Below, one piece after another: positions 45,028 through 57,327 of a stretch of DNA of 64,000 nucleotides. Source of the DNA: Paracoccaceae bacterium. GTDB lineage: Bacteria; Pseudomonadota; Alphaproteobacteria; Rhodobacterales; Rhodobacteraceae. The notes below the pieces were generated by a model, which was not told the DNA's origin, made no database searches, and worked only from the letters and a program-made list of their open reading frames with translations. Each line of letters begins with the position of its first letter. The first letter of the stretch is position 1. The position numbers and the translations under genes are program-made. The stretch lies in contig JALEGX010000026.1 in NCBI GenBank assembly GCA_022763485.1, forward strand, positions 1-64,000, in the 5' to 3' direction.

Positions 45028-46029
45028 TCAGTGCAGGATCAGGCGGGGGGCGGGTCCGATCGGGATTGGCCCCAGCGTGACAAAACCGTTGCGAAACTCC
45101 AGTGTCAGGTCCAGCGCGTTGGGATTGCCGCCGATGCCGGAAAACATCGACAGGACCCGTTCGGTCGTCACCATGTATTGCGACGGGATAGCGCCTGCCG
45201 CTTCGGCCATGCGCAGCATCTCGCGCCAGTTTTCCGCCTTCAGCGTGACCGACCCGGTGGGAATGCCCGCCTCATCCACGCTCACCTGACCGGCGGCCAG
45301 CAGATCCAGCGCGCCCCAGCGCAGCTGCGCCTTCTTCAGATCAATGTGGCGCGGTTGCGGCCGCGAGACCTCAAGCGCGCTGCGGTCCCAGGGCCGGTCA
45401 AAGCTGATGTCGGCCAGCAGGGTCAGCGTTTCAAAGCGGTCCGGCAGGTCCTGGGCGCTGCCCATGAGGTCGCGCAGCTCCTGCCCGGGGCGGAAGCCGT
45501 TGACCCCCATTTCCAGCGCGTAACGGGCGGGATCATCCTGCTGGATCAGCCTCAGGGCAATGTCATCACCGGCGCTCTGGGCGCGTGACCCGTCCGAGAT
45601 TTCCCATTGATCACCGGTCAGCGTCATCTCCTGCACTTCCAGCGCCAGACCGGGTGCCAGGCTGAGATCGGCCCGCAGGTTGCGTGCGTTGATCACCGAG
45701 GTCTGATCAAGATAAGACAGTCTCTGGTTCTGTGGTGCGAAGTGCAGCGTCTGACGTCCGGGCCAGATCGCGGGGCTGGAAAACTCAAGGTAATCCGCAC
45801 GCCAGGCCGCGCCGGTATGCGGGTCGGCCAAGGCCGGATTGACCAGACGGGTGACATGCCGCGTGGGGTAGCCTTTGGTCGAAAGCTCTGAATATTCGGC
45901 TAGCCAGCCGTCGGCGCGACGAACCTCCAGCCAGCTTTCGATCCCGGTACGCAGGCCGTACCCGGAAACTGCCCAATACCCAGACCACACCAAACATATC
46001 ACAACGGCCAGTTTCAGCAGACGGATCAT
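45028..46029 (-). CDS. DUF2125-family periplasmic/membrane-anchored protein
   Basis: A 333-residue protein with one N-terminal hydrophobic anchor (LLKLAVVICLVWSGYWAV), no lipobox, and a large soluble domain rich in beta-strand. I recognise the pattern WPGRQTLHFAPQNQRLSYL and LDLLAAGQVSVDEAGIP as DUF2125. Function unknown. ATG 46029 follows GAGGGG. Its stop abuts the convergent extensin-like gene. Confidence 0.8.
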   Translation of the reverse strand: MIRLLKLAVVICLVWSGYWAVSGYGLRTGIESWLEVRRADGWLAEYSELSTKGYPTRHVTRLVNPALADPHTGAAWRADYLEFSSPAIWPGRQTLHFAPQNQRLSYLDQTSVINARNLRADLSLAPGLALEVQEMTLTGDQWEISDGSRAQSAGDDIALRLIQQDDPARYALEMGVNGFRPGQELRDLMGSAQDLPDRFETLTLLADISFDRPWDRSALEVSRPQPRHIDLKKAQLRWGALDLLAAGQVSVDEAGIPTGSVTLKAENWREMLRMAEAAGAIPSQYMVTTERVLSMFSGIGGNPNALDLTLEFRNGFVTLGPIPIGPAPRLILH

Positions 46030-46096
46030 CACATGCCCCTCTTTTTCCTGCCTCGATTTTGCTGTTTATAGGTCGAAACGAAGAAGGACCAGCAAG

Positions 46097-46627
46097 ATGA
46101 CGATGTGGGTGTTCGGTTACGGATCACTTTTATGGAACCCCGGCTTTCCTGTGGCCCGCCGGGAGGTGGCAACGCTGCCCGGTTACGCGCGGTCCTTCTG
46201 CATGACCTCCATCCACCATCGCGGCACCGAAGAGAAGCCGGGCCTCGTGCTGGCGCTGGATGAGGTGCAGGACGCGGCCTGCAAGGGCATCGCACTGGCG
46301 GTGGAAGAGGGGCACGAAGAGCGCACATTGCTTGAACTGCGGGAGCGGGAACTGATCTCCTCGGCCTATGTCGAGCGCGATCTGGAGGTTCATCTGGACA
46401 GCGGCGGCAGCGTCACGGCGGTGACCTATGTGATTGACCCGCATCATGTGCAGTATTGCGGGGGAATGCCGCTGGAACAGCAGGCCCAGATCATCGCCAC
46501 CGCGGTTGGCGGACGCGGTCCGAATACCGAGTATCTTTACAATACTGCGGAACACCTGAGCGAAATCGGACTGCATGATGCAGATCTGGACTGGTTGTCC
46601 CGCCGGGTTCGGGCGTTGACGGTATAA
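46097..46627 (+). CDS. Gamma-glutamylcyclotransferase, ChaC family
   Basis: A 176-residue glutathione-specific gamma-glutamylcyclotransferase. Substrate-loop motif FGYGSLLWNPGFP is at residues 6-18, and the catalytic Glu lies in the ELRERELI segment near residue 90. It would release 5-oxoproline and Cys-Gly from glutathione. ATG 46097 follows GAAGGACC. A 69-base gap separates it from the ExbB-like gene. Confidence 0.9.
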   Translation: MTMWVFGYGSLLWNPGFPVARREVATLPGYARSFCMTSIHHRGTEEKPGLVLALDEVQDAACKGIALAVEEGHEERTLLELRERELISSAYVERDLEVHLDSGGSVTAVTYVIDPHHVQYCGGMPLEQQAQIIATAVGGRGPNTEYLYNTAEHLSEIGLHDADLDWLSRRVRALTV

Positions 46628-46696
46628 ACCCTTGGCCTCTTGTGGCTTTTACCTGTAGTCTCGCGGCAAGAGCAGCAAGTGTCAGGAACTGAGCGT

Positions 46697-47905
46697 ATGG
46701 CGCAGCGAGACCGGGAATCCCGACCGCAATTCTCGCAACCGGTCCGTCAGATCATCTTGATGATCATTGCCCTGGGGCTGGCGGGCACTGGGGCATTTCT
46801 GGCCCTTCCGAGCGTGCTGCCGGTGTTTCAGGCAAACCCCTGGCTGAACGGCTTTATCCTTCTGGTTTTCGTGTTCGGCGTGCTGGCCTGTTTCTGGCAG
46901 GTGACCCAGCTGATCGGCTCGGTCCGCTGGATCGAAGGCTTCGCCTCGGGCGAGGCCGAAGGCGAAAACACACCGCCGCAACTGCTGGCGCCTCTGGCCT
47001 CGTTGCTGCGCACCCGTGGCGCGCGGATGCAGCTGGGGTCGTCCTCGACCCGGTCGATCCTGGACTCAGTCGCGACGCGGATCGACGAAGAGCGTGAAAT
47101 CACGCGGTATATCGTTAACCTTCTGATCTTCCTTGGCCTTTTGGGCACGTTTTATGGTCTGGCAACCACGGTTCCGGCCGTTGTGGACACCATCCGCAGC
47201 CTTGCCCCGCAAGAGGGGGAGGAAGGGATCACCATCTTCAACCGGCTGATGACCGGGCTGGAGGCGCAGCTTGGCGGCATGGGCGTGGCCTTTGCCTCAT
47301 CGCTGCTTGGCCTGGCGGGATCGCTGATTGTTGGCCTGCTGGAGCTTTTTGCAGGGCATGGCCAGAACCGCTTCTATCGTGAGCTTGAGGAATGGCTGTC
47401 TTCGATCACCCGTGTCAGCTTTTCCTCTGGCGATGAAGGCGGCACCGAAAGCGGCGTGGTGTCCGAGGTTCTGGACCATATGGCCGAGCAGATGGATGCG
47501 CTTCAGGTGATGTTCGCCCAATCCGCCGAAGGACGTGCGGATGTGAATCAGCGTCTGACGGACCTTGTGGATGCGATCAATGACCTGAACGCCCGTCAGG
47601 ACCAGACCGAGGCGATCTCCAGCGCGCTGGAGCGTGTGGCCCTGGGTCAGGAAGCCTTGACCGATGCCATAAGGTCGCAGGTTCACGGCGAAGCGGGCGA
47701 TCCCGAAAGCCGGATGCGCCTGCGCTCGATCGACGTTCAGATGCTGCGCATTCTGGAAGAGATCTCGGCCGGACGACAGGAAAGCCTGGCCGAGCTGCGC
47801 AAGGACATCGACCTGCTGGTCAAGGCGTTCTCGCAACCCAGGGGCGCTGCACGAGCGCGCCGGATGGTGCAGGGGCATGGCGATCTGCCCGAAGGGGACG
47901 GCTGA
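46697..47905 (+). CDS. MotA/TolQ/ExbB-like proton-channel protein
   Basis: A 402-residue inner-membrane protein. Helices are at about 19-37, 51-69, 115-137 and 172-192; the third, in VNLLIFLGLLGTFYGLATTV, is the diagnostic MotA/TolQ motif. The region after about 230 is charged, polar and heptad-like, and the start of it (SEVLDHMAEQMDALQVMFAQ) looks coiled-coil. ATG 46697 follows AGGAACTGAGCG. It is followed after three bases by its probable MotB/OmpA-like partner. Such pairs couple proton flow to motion or to envelope work. Confidence 0.85.
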   Translation: MAQRDRESRPQFSQPVRQIILMIIALGLAGTGAFLALPSVLPVFQANPWLNGFILLVFVFGVLACFWQVTQLIGSVRWIEGFASGEAEGENTPPQLLAPLASLLRTRGARMQLGSSSTRSILDSVATRIDEEREITRYIVNLLIFLGLLGTFYGLATTVPAVVDTIRSLAPQEGEEGITIFNRLMTGLEAQLGGMGVAFASSLLGLAGSLIVGLLELFAGHGQNRFYRELEEWLSSITRVSFSSGDEGGTESGVVSEVLDHMAEQMDALQVMFAQSAEGRADVNQRLTDLVDAINDLNARQDQTEAISSALERVALGQEALTDAIRSQVHGEAGDPESRMRLRSIDVQMLRILEEISAGRQESLAELRKDIDLLVKAFSQPRGAARARRMVQGHGDLPEGDG

Positions 47906-47908
47906 TCC

Positions 47909-50263
47909 ATGGCGCTGTCGCGACGAACCGGGCAACGTTTCCAGGCTTCGATCTGGCCGGGGTTCGTCGATGCGATGACCGGCCTTCTGCTGGTCCTGAT
48001 GTTCGTGTTGACCATCTTCATGGTGGTGCAGTTCGTTCTGCGGGAAACTATTTCCGGGCAAGAAAGTAAGCTCGACAAACTGGCCGAGGAGGTGTCGGCG
48101 CTGGCTGATGCGCTGGGGCTGGAGGAACGTGAGAACAGTCAGCTGAACGCGCGGCTTGGGGCGCTGAACACCACGCTGATTTCCACCCAGACGGATCTGG
48201 ATGCGGCGCGGTCGCAGCTGGCGGAACAATCCTCGGTGATTGCCGCCCTGACGGCTGAGCGGGATCAGCAGGCCACAGCTTTGCAGCAGGCCCGGACCCA
48301 GATCACCGGGTTTGAGGCACAGGTGGCGGCGCTCTTGGCCGATCGGGATCAGGCGCGGCTGGACATCACCGCCCTTGAGGCCGAGCGCGCGGCGCTTGAG
48401 GACGCGCAGGCGACCCTTCTGTCAGAAAAGGAAGCGCTGGATCTGGCGCTGGCGCAGTCGCGCACCGAAATCGATGCCCAGACCGAAGCGGCCCGGCTGG
48501 CCGCGGCCCGGCGTGAAGCGCTGGAGGCATTGATCGCGGATCTGGAGCAACGTGGTGAGGCACAGAGCGCCGAACTTGCCGAGCTGAAGCAGGAGCTGAG
48601 CGATGAGCAGGCCGCGCGCTTGGTCGAAGCCGCCGCGGCCGAAGCGCTGCGCGACCGGTTGCAGAATGCGGATGCCGAGCTGACGGCGATGACGCTGGCG
48701 CTGGAGGCGCAGCGCAAGGAGGCCGAGGACACGCTGACGCTGCTGGCGGCCTCGGAAACGGCGAAGGCGGCGCTGGATGAACAGCTGGCGGATCTGCTGG
48801 GGCAGATCGAAGCGGCCAAATCGCAGCTGCGCGACCGGGACGAGCTGGCCGAACGGCTGACCCGGGTCCTGTCGCAGCTTGAGGTCAATCAGGCGGAGAG
48901 CACCCAGAAGGTTTCGGCGCTGGAAGCCGAGCTAAACCGGGTGCGGGCCGAGGCGACCCAGACCCGCGAAACGCTGTCTTCTCAACTGGCTGAGGCGCGC
49001 TCGCAGGCAGCAGAGCGGCGAGATGCGCTGGAGGCGGAACTGGCCCGTCAGCAGGCCGCGAATGTGCAGAACCAGTCGGAATATCAGGACGCGATGACCC
49101 GGTTGCAGTCCGAATATGCCGAAGCACGCGCCGCACTGGAGGCGCAGTTGGCCGCCGCAAATCAGGACGCTGAGACCACCGAACGGGTGCTGCGCGACCG
49201 GCTGGCGCAGGTTCAGGCCGAGGCCGAGGCGGAAAGCGCCCGTCTGACGGCTGAGCTCAACTCGGCAAAGGCCGATCTGGCCGCTGCACGCAGCGCCACG
49301 GATGCCACCGCTGCCGATCGCGAGAGCATTGAACAGCGGCTGCTGGCGGCGTTGGACAAGCTGGAGCGGGCGCAGGCGGCCGCATCCGACAATGAAGTGC
49401 TGCAATCGCGGTTGGCCGCAGCGCTGGCGGCGCAAAAGGCGGCGGAAAGCACGTCCGAGCAACGCCTGAGCGAGGCGGAGGCACGTGCGCGCCTGCTGGC
49501 CGAAGCGCGTCAGGCGTTGGCCAGCGAGCAGGAAATTTCTGCCGAAGCGCAACGCCAGACGGCGCTGTTGAACCAACAGGTTGCTGCGCTGCGCACGCAA
49601 CTGGGGAATTTGCAGGCGTTGCTGGATGACTATCAGGAGCGCGATGCGGCGGCTCAAGTACAGTTGCAGTCGCTGGGCTCTGACCTGAACGCAGCGCTGG
49701 CGCGTGCCGCGGCAGAAGAGCGCAAACGTCGCCTGCTGGAGGAATCCGAACGCAAGCGGCTGGAGGCCGAAGCCAAGGCCCTGGCCGAGGAAAAGCAGGA
49801 TCTGGAGAAGTACCGCTCGGAATTCTTCGGGCGGCTGCGGGACGTCCTAGGCAGCCAGGAGGGGGTCCGCATTCAGGGCGACCGCTTCGTGTTCTCATCC
49901 GAGGTGCTGTTTCCGCCCGGTGGCGCGGAGCTTTCGGAAGAAGGTCAGCAGGAAGTGGCCAAGATCGCGCGCATCCTGCGCTCGGTGGCCCGCAATATCC
50001 CGGAAGGGATTGATTGGGTGATCCGGGTCGATGGGCACACCGACAACTCGCCGCTGTTGAACCACCCCAAATTCGCCGACAACTGGGAATTGAGCCAGGG
50101 CAGGGCGCTGTCCGTGGTGCGCTACATGGTCGAGGATCTGGACATCCCGCCCAACCGGCTGGCGGCGAACGGGTTTGGCGAGTTCCAGCCGGTCAATCCG
50201 GGCAATTCGGCCGCGGCCCGCGCGCAGAACCGCCGGATTGAGCTTAAGTTCACCGAGAAGTAG
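47909..50263 (+). CDS. MotB/OmpA-like protein with a giant coiled coil
   Basis: A 784-residue partner of the ExbB-like channel. One N-terminal helix (FVDAMTGLLLVLMFVLTIFM, residues 19-38) carries Asp21, matching the proton-carrying Asp of MotB-type stators. Residues about 48-640 are an almost unbroken Ala/Glu/Gln/Leu-rich coiled coil. An OmpA-like peptidoglycan-binding domain closes the protein (VDGHTDNSPLLNHP, NWELSQGRAL, NRLAANGFGE, QNRRIELKF). The coil could span the periplasm. Three bases separate it from the channel gene. Confidence 0.88.
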   Translation: MALSRRTGQRFQASIWPGFVDAMTGLLLVLMFVLTIFMVVQFVLRETISGQESKLDKLAEEVSALADALGLEERENSQLNARLGALNTTLISTQTDLDAARSQLAEQSSVIAALTAERDQQATALQQARTQITGFEAQVAALLADRDQARLDITALEAERAALEDAQATLLSEKEALDLALAQSRTEIDAQTEAARLAAARREALEALIADLEQRGEAQSAELAELKQELSDEQAARLVEAAAAEALRDRLQNADAELTAMTLALEAQRKEAEDTLTLLAASETAKAALDEQLADLLGQIEAAKSQLRDRDELAERLTRVLSQLEVNQAESTQKVSALEAELNRVRAEATQTRETLSSQLAEARSQAAERRDALEAELARQQAANVQNQSEYQDAMTRLQSEYAEARAALEAQLAAANQDAETTERVLRDRLAQVQAEAEAESARLTAELNSAKADLAAARSATDATAADRESIEQRLLAALDKLERAQAAASDNEVLQSRLAAALAAQKAAESTSEQRLSEAEARARLLAEARQALASEQEISAEAQRQTALLNQQVAALRTQLGNLQALLDDYQERDAAAQVQLQSLGSDLNAALARAAAEERKRRLLEESERKRLEAEAKALAEEKQDLEKYRSEFFGRLRDVLGSQEGVRIQGDRFVFSSEVLFPPGGAELSEEGQQEVAKIARILRSVARNIPEGIDWVIRVDGHTDNSPLLNHPKFADNWELSQGRALSVVRYMVEDLDIPPNRLAANGFGEFQPVNPGNSAAARAQNRRIELKFTEK

Positions 50264-50281
50264 TCGGCGCCTGAGCCGGCG

Positions 50282-51240
50282 TCAGTAGATACGAGCCAGG
50301 GTGCTGGTCGTACTGATGGCCCTGCCGTCGCGCAGCAGGGTGACGCGTCCGGAATAGGTGCCCGGCGCCCACCGCTTCGCCTTCAGCCGCTTGCCATAGG
50401 CGCGGAAGAACCGGGCCTGATCCTTGACCAGCGTGCTGTCATGACGGGCGAAGGGGCCGTTAGGGCCTTCGATTTCGATCCGGATCACATCGCCCTTGCG
50501 CCCGCCAAAGGCAAAGCCCCACAGGACAAGTGCCTCACCATCAGCGGGCAGCGTGCCATAGGCGGTCTCGCCGGTGTGGATTTCGGCATAGCTGGGCACG
50601 CGCGGCGAAAAGCCCGCGCTGATCATCGCGCCGGGTTCATAGGGGGGCAGATCAGCCCAGAGGTGCGCATCGCTCTGACCACAGGTGGAGGTGCTGGAGA
50701 TGGCAAAAGGGTCAACCACCTGCCCATTGTGACGGACCGAGAGATGCAGATGCGGGAACTGGGTCTTGCCGCTCAGCCCGACCTCGCCAAGGACCTCACC
50801 CCGTTCGACCCGCTGGTTGGGCTGCACGCGCACAGAGCCGCGTTTCAGGTGGCAGTATTGGGTTTCCCAGCCGTCGGCGTGACGGATCAGGACGCCATTG
50901 CCACATTCGATCCCGTCAACGCCCGCCGCGCGCTCCTGGGTGTAGAACTGGTCACTGATCTGATCGCGCAGCCCGGTGACGATGCCCGGCGCTGCGGCCA
51001 GAACCGCGACCCCCTGTTCCATCGCTTCCAGAGAGGGCAGGGAAAAGTCGGTGCCCTTGTGGCCATCATAGCTGAGGCCCGCACAGGTGAAATCCCGCGC
51101 GCCGGGGCCGGGATCCCGGTCCACATATTGCTGGATGTGGCAGGTGTCCCCAAGCACGCAATCCAGCGGGAAGCTCAAAACGGGATCGCTCGCCGCCTGT
51201 GAGGCGACGAGCGACAATCCCAATGCAGCGGCAAAGCGCA

Positions 51241-51241
<1 letters not shown>
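50282..51241 (-). CDS. M23-family peptidoglycan metallopeptidase
   Basis: A 319-residue exported endopeptidase-like protein with N-terminal signal (LGLSLVASQAASDP). The LytM core has GHKGTDFSLPS near residue 60, a CHLKRGSVRVQPNQRVERG segment and HLHLSVRHNGQVVDP near 165, giving H-x3-D and HxH zinc ligands. The ATG at 51241 shares its A with the clpA stop TGA, so it is translationally coupled to clpA. A C-terminal domain (about 220-319) is unassigned. Confidence 0.9.
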
Positions 51242-53574
<2,333 letters not shown>

Positions 53575-53750
53575 GCCGGTGCTCCTTCTGTCTTGGGTCG
53601 GTCGGGGGACCTCTGTGTCCCGGTCCCCCTGACTAACCGTGTCCTCATAGTATTAGAGTTTGGTTGATCGGTCGGTGGCTTCAAGGCTTTTCTTTCAAAT
53701 TTCAGTCACATTTGTTTGGACCGAAACAGTATTGCCTCGCTCGTGAGCGA

Positions 53751-54524
53751 TCAGAACGCGTCCTTGCGGGCGCGAACTTCCGCGAAAACTTCGGCGTCCG
53801 ATGCATCCTGCATCTCCAGACGGTCCCGGATTTCAACGCTTTGCGGGCGCAGAAACGGGTTTGTTGCCAGTTCCAGAGCCAATGAAGACGGAACCGTGGG
53901 TTTGTTTTCGGCCCGTGCGCTGGCGATATCGGCGATCCGCGCCTGCAGGTCCGGGTTGCCCGGTTCAATGGTTTCCGCAAAGGCGGCATTGGCCTGCGTG
54001 TACTCATGTCCGGAATAGACGATGGTGTCGTCGGGCAGGGCGGCCAGTTTCGACAGGCTGTCCCACATCTGGGCGGCGGTGCCTTCGAACAGGCGTCCGC
54101 ACCCCAGCGCCATCAGGCTGTCGGCGGTAAAGACCGCCTTGCTGGCCGGGGCGTGAAACGCGATGTGACCCACCGTGTGGCCCGAGACATCCAGCACATG
54201 GATCTCATCCCCGCCAATGGTGAAACTGTCTCCTTCGGCAACCTGCAACCCCAGTTCGGGTAGGCGATGCGCATCGGCCGTCGCGCCGATCACCTTGGCC
54301 GGGTGACGCTCCAGGATAGCGGGCAGGGCATCGACGTGGTCCCAATGGTGGTGCGTCAGCAGCACGTGGCTCAGCCTCCAGCCCCGCGCCTCAAGCGCTG
54401 CCAGGATCGGTTCCGCCTCGGGTGCATCGACCAGCGCGGTCTCGCCGCTGGCGGCGTCATGGGCCAGAAAGGCGTAGTTGTCGCTGAGGCAGGGGATGGT
54501 GACGATCTCAAGAGGCATGGTCAT
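53751..54524 (-). CDS. gloB: Hydroxyacylglutathione hydrolase (glyoxalase II)
   Basis: A 257-residue zinc/iron metallo-beta-lactamase enzyme that hydrolyses S-D-lactoylglutathione. The motif THHHWDH is near residue 57, [11 protein letters not shown] near 115, [18 protein letters not shown] near 130 and a C-terminal Arg/Lys-rich domain follows (NPFLR). Two ATGs, 54524 and 54518, are possible; I use the first. It is divergent from the methyltransferase gene. Confidence 0.95.
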   Translation of the reverse strand: MTMPLEIVTIPCLSDNYAFLAHDAASGETALVDAPEAEPILAALEARGWRLSHVLLTHHHWDHVDALPAILERHPAKVIGATADAHRLPELGLQVAEGDSFTIGGDEIHVLDVSGHTVGHIAFHAPASKAVFTADSLMALGCGRLFEGTAAQMWDSLSKLAALPDDTIVYSGHEYTQANAAFAETIEPGNPDLQARIADIASARAENKPTVPSSLALELATNPFLRPQSVEIRDRLEMQDASDAEVFAEVRARKDAF

Positions 54525-54580
54525 TCGGCTCACGGTTGCTAAACTGCACCCAAGCTTGGCCCAAGGAGCATCCGGCTGCA

Positions 54581-55327
54581 ATGCATCTCGACGTGCAGGA
54601 TCTGAGGAATTTTTATTATCGCAGCACCCTGGGCCGGGCGGCACAGGCATCGGTGCGGGGACGGCTGCTGGATCTGTGGCCCGATGCCACCGGCCAGACG
54701 GTTGCGGGATTCGGTTTTGCGGTGCCGCTGATGCGCCCCTATCTGGCCGACGCGCGGCGGGTCGTGGCCTTGATGCCGGGGCCGCAGGGCGTGATGCAGT
54801 GGCCCGCCGGAATGCCCAACGTCTCGATCCTGACCGAAGAATGGCTCTGGCCGCTGGAAACCGGCCATGTGGACCGACTGGTGGTGATGCATGGCTTGGA
54901 AACCTCGGACCGGCCGTCCCGCCTGCTGGAGGAATGCTGGCGGGTGCTGGGGCCCGGTGGGCGTGCCATGTTCATTGTGCCCAACCGCGCCGGGCTCTGG
55001 TCCCGGTCGGACCTGACGCCCTTCGGTTTTGGACGTCCCTATACGCTGGGCCAGCTGGAAAGCCAGCTGCGCGCCCATCACTTCACCATTGAACGCCATG
55101 CGGCGGCGCTCTACCGCCCACCGTCAAACCGGCGGTTCTGGCTGAAATCCGGGGCGCTGTTTGAAAAGATGGGCCGCAGCTTGCCGACCGTTCTGGCTGG
55201 CGGGGTCTTTCTGGTCGAAGTGTCGAAGCGGGTGAACCGCCAAAGTGGGCTGATGAGCCGGGACAAGCCCCCCTCCAGGATCCGGGTGTTGGAAGGGCTG
55301 TCGAACCCGATCCCCAAACCGGCCTGA
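54581..55327 (+). CDS. Class I SAM-dependent methyltransferase-like protein
   Basis: A 248-residue protein. The N-terminal region ([20 protein letters not shown]) and [21 protein letters not shown] near residue 128 match the post-I and motif IV-V pattern of SAM methyltransferases. The usual glycine-rich motif I is altered (GFGFAVPLM), so activity is uncertain. Substrate unknown. ATG 54581 follows CAAGGAGCATCC. It is divergent from gloB and the two genes are often neighbours. Confidence 0.75.
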   Translation: MHLDVQDLRNFYYRSTLGRAAQASVRGRLLDLWPDATGQTVAGFGFAVPLMRPYLADARRVVALMPGPQGVMQWPAGMPNVSILTEEWLWPLETGHVDRLVVMHGLETSDRPSRLLEECWRVLGPGGRAMFIVPNRAGLWSRSDLTPFGFGRPYTLGQLESQLRAHHFTIERHAAALYRPPSNRRFWLKSGALFEKMGRSLPTVLAGGVFLVEVSKRVNRQSGLMSRDKPPSRIRVLEGLSNPIPKPA

Positions 55328-55371
55328 CTGACAGGTCCGCGACAGGGTTCGGGACGGCCCAGGGAGAGGGC

Positions 55372-56323
55372 TCAGTAATATCGTTGCGGCTCATGCTGAG
55401 GCAGGATGGGCAGGGTGCTGGTGATCGTGGGCAGGGCGCGCACGTTGTTCCAGCGTTCGACAGTAACTTCGGAGTCATCGCCCCTGTCCCAAGCCGAGAG
55501 ATCAGCTATGGACCCCTCATTTCCAAGGCTCAGGGTCGCAATGGGCGTCAGCCCTTCGATCAGAGCCAAATTGCCATAGCCGCACTCATCATCCGCGCAA
55601 TCGCCGTAATAGCTGGTGTAGGCTTCTAAATCCGGGGTCACGCCTTCTGGCACGTGGTACAGATAGAGCTGGTGATGAAGGCCGAACGAATTGTTGCTAG
55701 CGGCGGGAATATATTCGAATTTCTGGTAAATTGGCAGTAGGCTGCCCCCCCAGATCCTCTGGCGTCTTGATGTGCAATGTGTCGCTGGCATCCAGGTCCA
55801 GGGTGCTGGCTTGATTGTCGTAGTCAGACACCCAATCGAGCGTAAAACCGTTTTCGTCGACGACCTCGTCCTGCCGTTCCACTTCACCAGGCAGTTCACC
55901 GTCAAACAGCAGGGTGATGTGATCGGGGCTGTCGGGCGTGCCGTCCTCTTCCGGGTCAAGTGCATCCACGTCCTGTCCCACCGGTGCGATCACGACATCC
56001 TCGCCGCCGGAGGTCAGATTCAGGTACAGATCCTCGGTGGTTTCGGGATCGATCGTGATGGTTTCAGCCTCGGGGCCGCCCACCACCAGCAATCTTTCCT
56101 CCCAGGTCGTTACACGTTCCAGATCCTCTGCTTCAAAGGTCTTGGCCGGGCCGTCCGCTGGCAGGAGCTCAACAAGGGGTGTGATTTGCGTCTCGGGCGG
56201 TGTTTCGACCCCGTCGTCGGTGTCGGGCGTGTCATCGGCCGGGACGCGGGCATCGTCGTCCAGACCGACAAATGTCGCGATAAGTCCAACGCCAAAGAGG
56301 GTCATCAGGGCAATAGGAAGCAT
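55372..56323 (-). pseudogene. Acidic membrane-anchored protein gene, split by a G7 tract
   Basis: From ATG 56323 an anchor helix (MLPIALMTLFGVGLIATFVG) and an acidic Asp/Glu/Pro/Thr-rich domain run in one frame. At 55745-55751 seven G's on the minus strand (CT-G7-CAGC) shift the reading; that frame stops at 55697. With six G's the frame would join the downstream one, which reads SLLPIYQKFEYIPAASNNSF and continues for about 120 residues to 55372, for 316 residues in total. It may be a slippage-switched gene, a decayed gene or a sequencing error. I do not recognise the family. Confidence 0.65.
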
Positions 56324-56538
56324 GGCAGCTACGCTTTAAACTAAAATTCGCCCTTGTTTTATGGGGGGCTGGATCGACTACAAGCGAAATGATGCTGGTT
56401 TGCGTCACTATGGCGCGTCGCATTTGGAAACACACTGTTTCGCGTTTGGTTACGATGTGCGCACACTCCGTTCCGCAGGTATTGGGGCGACGCGCCTAAG
56501 GGATTGCCAACAAGAACATGACCCAAAGCGGAGGGAAC

Positions 56539-57327
56539 ATGAAAAACTCGAAGGTTCGCAGACGTGATGGGGTGGTGTACCGCAAAGAGGTGCCGTCCGC
56601 GGAGATCGTCAAAGACGCACTCATCTATGTCTATGACGACTCCCCTTTGCACGGGGTCATCCACACGGAGTATCATGCGGCCAAAAAAAAGCTGACTGGC
56701 AACTTTCCTGGATTTGGTCGAGATAGCACATACCTTATCAAGCAGCCGGTTCCCGAAGACATTGGTCCATGGAAATACAAACTCCTCACTTGTGAAGCTT
56801 CGGTATTGGCGCCCTTCCTGACACCAATCACAATTGACGCGGACAGTGTGGATTGGCTGCCGGACATCTTTGGCAACGTTCAAGCCCCAATCGTGACAGG
56901 CCGGGTTCGGGAAACCATCGAAGAGGTTGATCCCGGATACAGCTACTTTTTCCCGGCTGAGATCCTGATGTCAGGGAGCGGCGCAGCTGTTCCCGGAGAC
57001 CGCTATTTCTGGTTTCAACGCAGACGCATGAGTTATGTTTGGAACCCGTTGACGCAAGGCGTGGGAGAACAACTTCGCTTACCCTGGGATGGCCGTATGT
57101 TTGCGAGAGGTGGCGTGGCCTGGCAACTTACGCACAACGCGGTCTTGCGGGATTTCGTCTGCGCCTTCCCATTTTGGGGTGTCAATCTGAACCAACTGAC
57201 ATTTGCCATGTCTGCACCCGCGTTCCGCCGCCTCAAGGCCGGGCTGTTTACCGGCATGATCGAAAGCACCTCGACCGATTATCAGTCGGAGGATCGCGAC
57301 GACAGTCAGAATATTGGCCATTTCTGA
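56539..57327 (+). CDS. Imm11/DUF1629-like protein
   Basis: A 262-residue protein. The central segment (QAPIVTGRVRETIEEVDPGY, then FFPAEI, residues about 112-140) fits the family in which the 'PxVSxxxxxxLE...FxPVE' pattern recurs (Imm11, often next to polymorphic toxins). No secretion signal. ATG 56539 follows CGGAGGGAAC. GC is lower and codon use differs from neighbours, suggesting recent acquisition. No toxin gene is recognised beside it, so its being an immunity protein is only an inference. Confidence 0.55.
   Translation: MKNSKVRRRDGVVYRKEVPSAEIVKDALIYVYDDSPLHGVIHTEYHAAKKKLTGNFPGFGRDSTYLIKQPVPEDIGPWKYKLLTCEASVLAPFLTPITIDADSVDWLPDIFGNVQAPIVTGRVRETIEEVDPGYSYFFPAEILMSGSGAAVPGDRYFWFQRRRMSYVWNPLTQGVGEQLRLPWDGRMFARGGVAWQLTHNAVLRDFVCAFPFWGVNLNQLTFAMSAPAFRRLKAGLFTGMIESTSTDYQSEDRDDSQNIGHF

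Noticed and set aside
46697..50263. Zorya-type defence system (ZorA/ZorB-like pair)
   Set aside because: Only the stator-like pair is present; no ZorC, ZorD or ZorE-type nuclease or helicase gene follows, and the neighbours are housekeeping genes.
56361..56567. 68-codon frame just before the Imm11-like gene, a possible toxin remnant
   Set aside because: No ribosome site, no recognisable toxin motif, and it overlaps the start of the next gene.
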